Source: Atherix ibis (taxonomy: Eukaryota > Arthropoda > Insecta > Diptera > Athericidae). Taken from it: 64,000 nt of DNA. The position numbers and the translations under genes were made by a program. The stretch is from positions 52,893,667 to 52,957,666 of the forward strand of contig OY282610.1 in the NCBI GenBank assembly GCA_958298945.1, written 5' to 3'. Within the stretch, counting starts at the first letter, position 1. Every line of letters starts with the position of its first letter. A model generated the notes under the pieces. It saw only the letters and a list, made by a program, of their open reading frames with translations, was not told the DNA's origin and ran no database searches. Shown piece after piece: positions 50,599 to 61,604 of this stretch.

Positions 50599-52402
50599 AT
50601 GAATTTTTTCTCAAAATCACCAACAAAAATTTATCCAGAAAGGATATTTTCATTCCAATCGAGAAAATATGTATTGGAGAAGCTTTGCCTAAAAGTACGC
50701 AATGACACCATAAAAACAATTCTAAAAACCTTAATTTGTATACAAAAAAAAACGAATTTTAAGAAAGAAAACTATAAATTTTATGAATTTTTTCTCAAAA
50801 TCACCAACAAAAATTTATCCAGAAAGGATATTCTCATTCCAATCGAGAAAATATGTATTGGAAAAGCTTTGCCTAAAAGTACGCAATGACAACATAAAAA
50901 CAATTCTAAAAACCTTAATTTGTATACAAAAAAAAACGAATTTTAGGAAAGAAAACTATAAATTTTATGAATTTTTTCTCAAAATCACCAACAAAAATTT
51001 ATCCAGAAAGGATATTCTCATTCCAATCGAGAAAATATGCATTGGAGAAGCTTTGCCTAAAAGTACGCAATGAGACCATAAAAACCGTTCTAAAAACCTT
51101 AATTTTTATTTAAAAAAAACGAATTTTAAGAAAGAAAACCATAAATTTTATGAATTTTTTCTCAAAATCACCAACAAAAATTTATCCAGAAATGATATTC
51201 TCATTCCAATCGAAAAAATATGCATTGGAGAAGCTTTGCCTGAAAGTACGCAATGACACCATAAAAACAATTCTAAAAACCTTAATTTTTATACAAAAAA
51301 AATGAATTTTAAGAAAGAAAACCATAAATTTTATGAATTTTTTCTCAAAACCACCAACAAAAATTTATCCAGAAAGAATTTTCTCATTCCAATGAGAATA
51401 ATATGCATTGGAGAAGCTTTGCCTGAAAGTACGCAATAACACCATAAAAACAATTCTAAAAACCTTAATTTTTATACAAAAAAAATGAATTTTAAGAAAG
51501 AAAACCATAAATTTTATGAATTTTTTCTCAAAACCACCAACAAAAATTTATCCAGAAAGAATTTTCTCATTCCAATGAGAATAATATGAATTGGAGAAGC
51601 TTTGCCTGAAAGTGCACAATCATACCCCAAACAAACATCTCCAAAAAACCACCATTTTCATAGAGAAAAACAAATTTTAAGAGAAAGTGGACTCAGTGTA
51701 ATAATTGTTGCCTCCTATTTTTTGAGAAAACTGGGTGCCTGGTGTAAAAATTGGATTTTCGTGAATATTGTCACAAATTTTCGAATTTTTGTGGTTTTTT
51801 GCATATCTTTAGGTGGTCAATTTATTTTGCTTTCAGTAAATAAAAAATTTAATTTAAGGCAATTTTTTTTTAATAGTGCTCACAAAAATTTATTCTGAAA
51901 GGATATTCCTTTTTCGATCAGGATAATATGGATCTAGAAGGCTATGTTAAAGTGTATGTAATGAAACCATGAAACAAATTGCCATTTTTATCCAAAAAAG
52001 CAAACTTTATTTTTAAAAAAATACAGCGAACTTTAGGTATTTTTTTTTAAAACGCCTGGAAAAAATTTTCCTGTAAGGACTTTTTTAGTCCGATCAGGAT
52101 AATAAGAATAATTATTAGTTTCACATATGTATGCGCATTAACATCATTAAACAAATTTTCGAAAAAATTTCCTTTTTCATAGAAAAATAGAAATTTAAAA
52201 AAAAATTTAATGATCTTTTGGCAAATTTTTCTCAAAACTCCCACCGAAATTTATCGTGACATGTCATTTTCCTTCCAATCATTATATTAAGAGTCATAGA
52301 AGGTTTGCCTGAAAGTGTGCAATGACACCATAAAATAAATTCTAAAAAACCTTAATTTTTATACAAAAAAAACGAATTTTAATAAACAAAACAATTAATT
52401 TT
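50599..52402. repeat. HOR unit U31: 5 monomers (last chimeric) + core
   Basis: Monomers start at 50599, 50783, 50967, 51150 and 51333. The first three match U21 (gatattttcattcc, gacaacataaaaac, tttttatttaaaaaaaacg). The fifth is D1-like on its left, including the perfect palindrome, and canonical on its right. The core is 51516-52402. Confidence 0.92.
51333..51515. repeat. Chimeric monomer: D1 left half, canonical right half
   Basis: It starts aaaaccacc with agaattttctcattcc and aatgagaataatatg as in D1, then continues gcattggagaagctttgcct and gaaagtacgcaataacacc as in an e monomer. It is the reciprocal arrangement to the chimera at 5474. gcaataac is a private change. Confidence 0.9.
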
Positions 52403-54022
52403 ATGAATTTTTTCTCAAAATCACCAACAAAAATTTATCCAGAAAGGATATTCTCATTCCAATCGAGAAAATATGTATTGGAGAAGCTTTGCCTGAAAGT
52501 ACGCAATGACACTATAAAAACAATTCTAAAAACCTTAATTTGTATACAAAAAAAAACGAATTTTAGGAAAGAAAACTATAAATTTTATGAATTTTTTCTC
52601 AAAATCACCAACAAAAATTTATCCAGAAAGGATATTCTCATTCCAATCGAGAAAATATGCATTGGAGAAGCTTTGCCTAAAAGTACGCAATGACACCATA
52701 AAAACCGTTCTAAAAACCTTAATTTTTATACAAAAAAAACGAATTTTAAGAAAGAAAACCATAAATTTTATGAATTTTTTCTCAAAATCACCAACAAAAA
52801 TTTATCCAGAAAGGATATTCTCATTCCAATCGAGAAAATATGCATTGGAGAAGCTTTGCCTAAAAGTACGCAATGACACCATAAAAACCGTTCTAAAAAC
52901 CTTAATTTTTATACAAAAAAAACGAATTTTCAGAAAGAAAACCATAAATTTTATGAATTTTTTCGCAAAATCACCAACAAAAATTTATCCAGAAATGATA
53001 TTCTCATTCCAATCGAGAAAATATGAATTGGAGAAGCTTTGCCTGAAAGTACGCAATGACACCATAAAAACAATTCTAAAAACCTTAATTTTTATACAAA
53101 AAAAATGAATTTTAAGAAAGAAAACCATAAATTTTATGAATTTTTTCTCAAAACCACCAACAAAAATTTATCCAGAAAGAATTTTCTCATTCCAATGAGA
53201 ATAATATGAATTGGAGAAGCTTTGCCTGAAAGTGCACAATCATACCCCAAACAAACATCTCCAAAAAACCACCATTTTCATAGAGAAAAACAAATTTTAA
53301 GAGAAAGTGGACTCAGTGTAATAATTGTTGCCTCCTACTTTTTGAGAAAACTGGGTGCCTGGTGTAAAAATTGGATTTTCGTGAATATTGTCACAAATTT
53401 TCGAATTTTTGTGGATTTTTGCATATCTTTAGGTGGTCAATTTATTTTGCTTTCAGTAAATAAAAAATTTAATTTTAGGCAATTTTTTTTTAATAGTGCT
53501 CACAAAAATTTATTCTGAAAGGATATTCCTTTTTCGATTAGGATAATATGGATCTAGAAGGCTATGTTAAAGTGTATGTAATGAAACCATGAAACAAATT
53601 GCCATTTTTATCCAAAAAAGCAAACTTTATTTTTAAAAAAATACAGCGAACTTTAGGTATTTTTTTTTAAAACGCCTGGAAAAAATTTTCCTGTAAGGAC
53701 TTTTTTAGTCCGATCAGGATAATAAGAATAATTATTAGTTTCACATATGTATGCGCATTAACATCATTAAACAAATTTTCGAAAAAATTTCCTTTTTCAT
53801 AGAAAAATAGAAATTATAAAAAAAATTTAATGATCTTTTGGCAAATTTTTCTCAAAACTCCCACCGAAATTTATCGTGACATGTCATTTTCCTTCCAATC
53901 ATTATATTAAGAGTCATAGAAGGTTTGCCTGAAAGTGTGCAATGACACCACAAAATAAATTCTAAAAAACCTTAATTTTTATACAAAAAAAACGAATTTT
54001 AATAAAGAAAACAATTAATTTT
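52403..54022. repeat. HOR unit U32: 4 canonical monomers + core
   Basis: A 1,620-bp unit. The last monomer has aattttcagaaag before it, ttttttcgcaaaatc and atgaattgg. The core (53136-54022) has ctcctactttttg, gtggatttttgc and cgattaggataat, all shared with U33. Confidence 0.92.
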
Positions 54023-56192
54023 ATGAATTTTTTCTCAAAATCACCAACAAAAATTTATCCAGAAAGGATATTCTCATTCCAATCGAGAAAATATGTATTG
54101 GAGAAGCTTTGCCTGAAAGTACGCAATGACACCATAAAAACAATTCTAAAAACCTTAATTTGTATACAAAAAAAACGAATTTTAAGAAAGAAAACTATAA
54201 ATTTTATGAATTTTTTCTCAAAATCACCAACAAAAATTTATCCAGAAAGGATATTCTCATTCCAATCGAGAAAATATATATTGGAGAAGCTTTGCCTGAA
54301 AGTACGCAATGACACCATAAAAACAATTCTAAAAACCTTAATTTGTATACAAAAAAAAACGAATTTTAGGAAAGAAAACTATAAATTTTATGAATTTTTT
54401 CTCAAAATCACCAACAAAAATTTATCCAGAAGGATATTCTCATTCCAATCGAGTAAATATGTATTGGAGAAGCTTTGCCTGAAAGTACGCAATGACACCA
54501 TAAAAACAATTCTAAAAACCTTAATTTGTATACAAAAAAAACGAATTTTAAGAAAGAAAACTATAAATTTTATGCATTTTTTCTCAAAATCACCAACAAA
54601 AATTTATCCAGAAAGGATATTCTCATTCCAATCGAGAAAATATGCATTGGAGAAGCTTTGCCTAAAAGTACGCAATGACACCATAAAAACCGTTCTAAAA
54701 ACCTTAATTTTTATACAAAAAAAACGAATTTTAAGAAAGAAAACCATAAATTTTATGAATTTTTTCTCAAAATCACCAACAAAAATTTATCCAGAAAGGA
54801 TATTCTCATTCCAATCGAGAAAATATGCATTGGAGAAGCTTTGCCTAAAAGTACGCAATGACACCATAAAAACCGTTCTAAAAACCTTAATTTTTATACA
54901 AAAAAAACGAATTTTAAGAAAGAAAACCATAAATTTTATGAATTTTTTCTCAAAATCACCAACAAAAATTTATCCAGAAAGGATATTCTCATTCCAATCG
55001 AGAAAATATGCATTGGAGAAGCTTTGCCTAAAAGTACGCAATGACACCATAAAAACCGTTCTAAAAACCTTAATTTTTATACAAAAAAAAACGAATTTTC
55101 AGAAAGAAAACCATAAATTTTATGAATTTTTTCGCAAAATCACCAACAAAAATTTATCCAGAAATGATATTCTCATTCCAATCGAGAAAATATGAATTGG
55201 AGAAGCTTTGCCTGAAAGTACGCAATGACACCATAAAAACAATTCTAAAAACCTTAATTTTTATACAAAAAAAATGAATTTTAAGAAAGAAAACCATAAA
55301 TTTTATGAATTTTTTCTCAAAACCACCAACAAAAATTTATCCAGAAAGAATTTTCTCATTCCAATGAGAATAATATGAATTGGAGAAGCTTTGCCTGAAA
55401 GTGCACAATCATACCCCAAACAAACATCTCCAAAAAACCACCATTTTCATAGAGAAAAACAAATTTTAAGAGAAAGTGGACTCAGTGTAATAATTGTTGC
55501 CTCCTACTTTTTGAGAAAACTGGGTGCCTGGTGTAAAAATTGGATTTTCGTGAATATTGTCACAAATTTTCGAATTTTTGTGGATTTTTGCATATCTTTA
55601 GGTGGTCAATTTATTTTGCTTTCAGTAAATAAAAAATTTAATTTTAGGCAATTTTTTTTTAATAGTGCTCACAAAAATTTATTCTGAAAGGATATTCCTT
55701 TTTCGATTAGGATAATATGGATCTAGAAGGCTATGTTAAAGTGTATGTAATGAAACCATGAAACAAATTGCCATTTTTATCCAAAAAAGCAAACTTTATT
55801 TTTAAAAAAATACAGCGAACTTTAGGTATTTTTTTTTTAAAACGCCTGGAAAAAATTTTCCTGTAAGGACTTTTTTAGTCCGATCAGGATAATAAGAATA
55901 ATTATTAGTTTCACATATGTATGCGCATTAACATCATTAAACAAATTTTCGAAAAAATTTCCTTTTTCATAGAAAAATAGAAATTATAAAAAAAATTTAA
56001 TGATCTTTTGGCAAATTTTTCTCAAAACTCCCACCGAAATTTATCGTGACATGTCATTTTCCTTCCAATCATTATATTAAGAGTCATAGAAGGTTTGCCT
56101 GAAAGTGTGCAATGACACCACAAAATAAATTCTAAAAAACCTTAATTTTTATACAAAAAAAACGAATTTTAATAAAGAAAACAATTAATTTT
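54023..56192. repeat. HOR unit U33: 7 canonical monomers + core
   Basis: A 2,170-bp unit. Variants include aaaatatatattgg, ccagaaggatattc, cgagtaaatatg and atgcatttttt. Several 183-bp monomers in a row leave one frame open for 390 codons (54023-55195); see findings. The last monomer and core match U32. Confidence 0.92.
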
Positions 56193-58362
56193 ATGAATTT
56201 TTTCTCAAAATCACCAACAAAAATTTATCCAGAAAGGATATTCTCATTCCAATCGAGAAAATATGTATTGGAGAAGCTTTGCCTGAAAGTACGCAATGAC
56301 ACCATAAAAACAATTCTAAAAACCTTAATTTGTATACAAAAAAAACGAATTTTAAGAAAGAAAACTATAAATTTTATGAATTTTTTCTCAAAATCACCAA
56401 CAAAAATTTATCCAGAAAGGATATTCTCATTCCAATCGAGAAAATATATATTGGAGAAGCTTTGCCTGAAAGTACGCAATGACACCATAAAAACAATTCT
56501 AAAAACCTTAATTTGTATACAAAAAAAAACGAATTTTAGGAAAGAAAACTATAAATTTTATGAATTTTTTCTCAAAATCACCAACAAAAATTTATCCAGA
56601 AGGATATTCTCATTCCAATCGAGTAAATATGTATTGGAGAAGCTTTGCCTGAAAGTACGCAATGACACCATAAAAACAATTCTAAAAACCTTAATTTGTA
56701 TACAAAAAAAACGAATTTTAAGAAAGAAAACTATAAATTTTATGCATTTTTTCTCAAAATCACCAACAAAAATTTATCCAGAAAGGATATTCTCATTCCA
56801 ATCGAGTAAATATGTATTGGAGAAGCTTTGCCTGAAAGTACGCAATGACACCATAAAAACAATTCTAAAAACCTTAATTTGTATACAAAAAAAAACGAAT
56901 TTTAAGAAAGAAAACTATAAATTTTATGCATTTTTTCAATCACCAACAAAAATTTATCCAGAAAGGATATTCTCATTCCAATCGAGAAAATATGTATTGG
57001 AGAAGCTTTGCCTGAAAGTACGCAATGACACCATAAAAACCGTTCTAAAAACCTTAATTTTTATACAAAAAAAACGAATTTTAATAAAGAAAACAATTAA
57101 TTTTATGAATTTTTTCTCAAAATCACCAACAAAAATTTATCCAGAAAGGATATTCTCATTCCAATCGAGAAAATATGCATTGGAAAAGCTTTGCCTAAAA
57201 GTACGCAATGACACCATAAAAACCGTTCTAAAAACCTTAATTTTTATACAAAAAAAACGAATTTTAAGAACAGAAAAACCATAAATTTTATGAATTTTTT
57301 CTCAAAATCACCAACAAAAATTTATCCAGAAAGGTTATTCTCATTCCAATCGAGAAAATATGCATTGGAGAAGCTTTGCCTAAAAGTACGCAATGACACC
57401 ATAAAAACCGTTCTAAAAACCTTAATTTTTATACAAAAAAAAACGAATTTTAAGAAAGAAAACCATAAATTTTATGAATTTTTTCTCAAAATCACCAACA
57501 AAAATTTATCCAGAAAGAATTTTCTCATTCCAATGAGAATAATATGAATTGGAGAAGCTTTGCCTGAAAGTGCACAATCATACCCCAAACAAACATCTCC
57601 AAAAAACTACCATTTTCATAGAGAAAAAACAAATTTTAAGAGAAAGTGGACTCAGTGTAATAATTGTTGCCTCCTATTTTTTGAGAAAACTGGGTGCCTG
57701 GTGTAAAAATTGGATTTTAGTGAATATTGTCACAAATTTTCGAATTTTTGTGGTTTTTTGCATATCTTTAGGTGGTCAATTTATTTTGCTTTCAGTAAAT
57801 AAAAAATTTAATTTTAGGCAATTTTTTTTTAATAGTGCTCACAAAAATTTATTCTGAAAGGATATTCCTTTTTCGATCAGGATAATATGGATCTAGAAGG
57901 CTATGTTAAAGTGTATGTAATGAAACCATGAAACAAATTGCCATTTTTATCCAAAAAAGAAAACTTTATTTTTAAAAAAATACAGCGAACTTTAGGTATT
58001 TTTTTTTAAAACGCCTGGAAAAAATTTTCCTGTAAGGACTTTTTTAGTCCGATCAGGATAATAAGAATAATTATTAGTTTCACATATGTATGCGCATTAA
58101 CATCATTAAACAAATTTTCGAAAAAATTTCCTTTTTCATAGAAAAATAGAAATTTAAAAAAAAATTTAATGATCTTTTGGCAAATTTTTCTCAAAACTCC
58201 CACCGAAATTTATCGTGACATGTCATTTTCCTTCCACTCATTATATTAAGAGTCATAGAAGGTTTGCCTGAAAGTGTGCAATGACACCACAAAATAAATT
58301 CTAAAAAACCTTAATTTGTATACAAAAAAAAACGAATTTTAAGAAAGAAAACTATAAATTTT
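56193..58362. repeat. HOR unit U34: 7 canonical monomers + core
   Basis: A 2,170-bp unit whose first four monomers repeat U33. The fifth junction has tgcattttttcaatcacc, a short in-monomer deletion. Near 57268 an extra base pair change gives aagaacagaaaaacc. The core (57474-58362) is of the U22 type (aaactaccattttc, ttttagtgaat), and D4 has ccactcatt plus a tgtatac / aagaaagaaaactataaa right end in place of the usual D4 tail. Confidence 0.91.
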
Positions 58363-59984
58363 ATGCATTTTTTCTCAAAATCACCAACAAAAATTTATCC
58401 AGAAAGGATATTCTCATTCCAATCGAGTAAATATGTATTGGAGAAGCTTTGCCTGAAAGTACGCAATGACACCATAAAAACAATTCTAAAAACCTTAATT
58501 TGTATACAAAAAAAAACGAATTTTAAGAAAGAAAACTATAAATTTTATGCATTTTTTCTCAAAATCACCAACAAAAATTTATCCAGAAAGGATATTCTCA
58601 TTCCAATCGAGAAAATATGTATTGGAGAAGCTTTGCCTGAAAGTACGCAATGACACCATAAAAACCGTTCTAAAAACCCTAATTTTTATACAAAAAAAAA
58701 CGAATTTTAATAAAGAAAACAATTAATTTTATGAATTTTTTCTCAAAATCACCAACAAAAATTTATCCAGAAAGGATATTCTCATTCCAATCGAGAAAAT
58801 ATGCATTGGAAAAGCTTTGCCTAAAAGTACGCAATGACACCATAAAAACCGTTCTAAAAACCTTAATTTTTATACAAAAAAAACGAATTTTAAGAAAGAA
58901 AACCATAAATTTTATGAATTTTTTCTCAAAATCACCAACAAAAATTTATCCAGAAAGGATATTCTCATTCCAATCGAGAAAATATGCATTGGAGAAGCTT
59001 TGCCTAAAAGTACGCAATGACACCATAAAAACCGTTCTAAAAACCTTAATTTTTATACAAAAAAAAACTAATTTTAAGAAAGAAAACCATAAATTTTATG
59101 AATTTTTTCTCAAAATCACCAACAAAAATTTATCCAGAAAGAATTTTCTCATTCCAATGAGAATAATATGAATTGGAGAAGCTTTGCCTGAAAGTGCACA
59201 ATCATACCCCAAACAAACATCTCCAAAAAACTACCATTTTCATAGAGAAAAACAAATTTTAAGAGAAAGTGGACTCAGTGTAATAATTGTTGCCTCCTAT
59301 TTTTTGAGAAAACTGGGTGCCTGGTGTAAAAATTGGATTTTAGTGAATATTGTCACAAATTTTCGAATTTTTGTGGTTTTTTGCATATCTTTAGGTGGTC
59401 AATTTATTTTGCTTTCAGTAAATAAAAAATTTAATTTTAGGCAATTTTTTTTTAATAGTGCTCACAAAAATTTATTCTGAAAGGATATTCCTTTTTCGAT
59501 CAGGATAATATGGATCTAGAAGGCTATGTTAAAGTGTATGTAATGAAACCATGAAACAAATTGCCATTTTTATCCAAAAAAGAAAACTTTATTTTTAAAA
59601 AAATACAGCGAACTTTAGGTATTTTTTTTTAAAACGCCTGGAAAAAATTTTCCTGTAAGGACTTTTTTAGTCCGATCAGGATAATAAGAATAATTATTAG
59701 TTTCACATATGTATGCGCATTAACATCATTAAACAAATTTTCGAAAAAATTTCCTTTTTCATAGAAAAATAGAAATTTAAAAAAAAATTTAATGATCTTT
59801 TGGCAAATTTTTCTCAAAACTCCCACCGAAATTTATCGTGACATGTCATTTTCCTTCCAATCATTATATTAAGAGTCATAGAAGGTTTGCCTGAAAGTGT
59901 GCAATGACACCACAAAATAAATTCTAAAAAACCTTAATTTTGATACAAAAAAAACGAATTTTAATAAAGAAAACAATTAATTTT
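58363..59984. repeat. HOR unit U35: 4 canonical monomers + core
   Basis: The first two monomers carry atgcatttttt, the first also cgagtaaatatg. The core is 59098-59984, of the U22 type (aaactaccattttc, ttttagtgaat, aaaaaagaaaac), and D1 reads aaaatcacc. 1,622 bp. Confidence 0.92.
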
Positions 59985-61604
59985 ATGAATTTTTTCTCAA
60001 AATCACCAACAAAAATTTATCCAGAAAGGATATTCTCATTCCAATCGAGAAAATATGTATTGGAGAAGCTTTGCCTGAAAGTACGCAATGACACCATAAA
60101 AACAATTCTAAAAACCTTAATTTGTATACAAAAAAAAACGAATTTTAAGAAAGAAAACTATAAATTTTATGAATTTTTTCTCAAAATCACCAACAAAAAT
60201 TTATCCAGAAAGGATATTCTCATTCCAATCTAGAAAATATGTATTGGAGAAGCTTTGCCTGAAAGTACGCAATGACACCATAAAAACAATTCTAAAAACC
60301 TTAATTTGTATACAAAAAAAAACGAATTTTAGGAAAGAAAACTATAAATTTTATGAATTTTTTCTCAAAATCACCAACAAAAATTTATCCAGAAAGGATA
60401 TTCTCATTCCAATCGAGAAAATATGCATTGGAGAAGCTTTGCCTAAAAGTACGCAATGACACCATAAAAACCGTTCTAAAAACCTTAATTTTTATACAAA
60501 AAAAACGAATTTTAATAAAGAAAACAATTAATTTTATGAATTTTTTCTCAAAATCACCAACAAAAATTTATCCAGAAATTATATTCTCATTCCAATCGAG
60601 AAAATATGCATTCGAGAAGCTTTACCTGAAAGTACGCAATGACACCATAAAAACAATTCTAAAAACCTTAATTTTTATACAAAAAAAATGAATTTTAAGA
60701 AAGAAAACCATAAATTTTATGAATTTTTTCTCAAAACCACCAACAAAAATTTATCCAGAAAGAATTTTCTCATTCCTATGAGAATAATATGAATTGGAGA
60801 AGCTTTGCCTGAAAGTGCACAATCATACCCCAAACAAACATCTCCAAAAAACCACCATTTTCATAGAGAAAAACAAATTTTAAGAGAAAGTGGACTCAGT
60901 GTAATAATTGTTGCCTCCTATTTTTTGAGAAAACTGGGTGCCTGGTGTAAAAATTGGATTTTCGTGAATATTGTCACAAATTTTCGAATTTTTGTGGTTT
61001 TTTGCATATCTTTAGGTGGTCAATTTATTTTGCTTTCAGTAAATCAAAAATTTAATTTTAGGCAATTTTTTTTTAATAGTGCTCACAAAAATTTATTCTG
61101 AAAGGATATTCCTTTTTCGATCAGGATAATATGGATCTAGAAGGCTATGTTAAAGTGTATGTAATGAAACCATGAAACAAATTGCAATTTTTATCCAAAA
61201 AAGCAAACTTTATTTTTAAAAAAATACAGCGAACTTTAGGTATTTTTTTTAAAACGCCTGGAAAAAATTTTCCTGTAAGGACTTTTTTAGTCCGATCAGG
61301 ATAATAAGAATAATTATTAGTTTCACATATGTATGCGCATTAACATCATTAAACAAATTTTCGAAAAAATTTCCTTTTTCATAGAAAAATAGAAATTTAA
61401 AAAAAAATTGAATGATCTTTTGGCAAATTTTTCTCAAAACTCCCACCGAAATTTATCGTGACATGTCATTTTCCTTCCAATCATTATATTAAGAGTCATA
61501 GAAGGTTTGCCTGAAAGTGTGCAATGACACCACAAAATAAATTCTAAAAAACCTTAATTTTTATACAAAAAAAACGAATTTTAATAAAGAAAACAATTAA
61601 TTTT
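59985..61604. repeat. HOR unit U36: 4 canonical monomers + core
   Basis: A 1,620-bp unit related to U23: tctagaaaatatg, agaaattatattc and gctttacctg in monomers, gtaaatcaaaaattt in X, and aaattgcaattttt in D2. It has one monomer fewer than U23. The D4 before it has the private ttttgatac. Confidence 0.92.
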
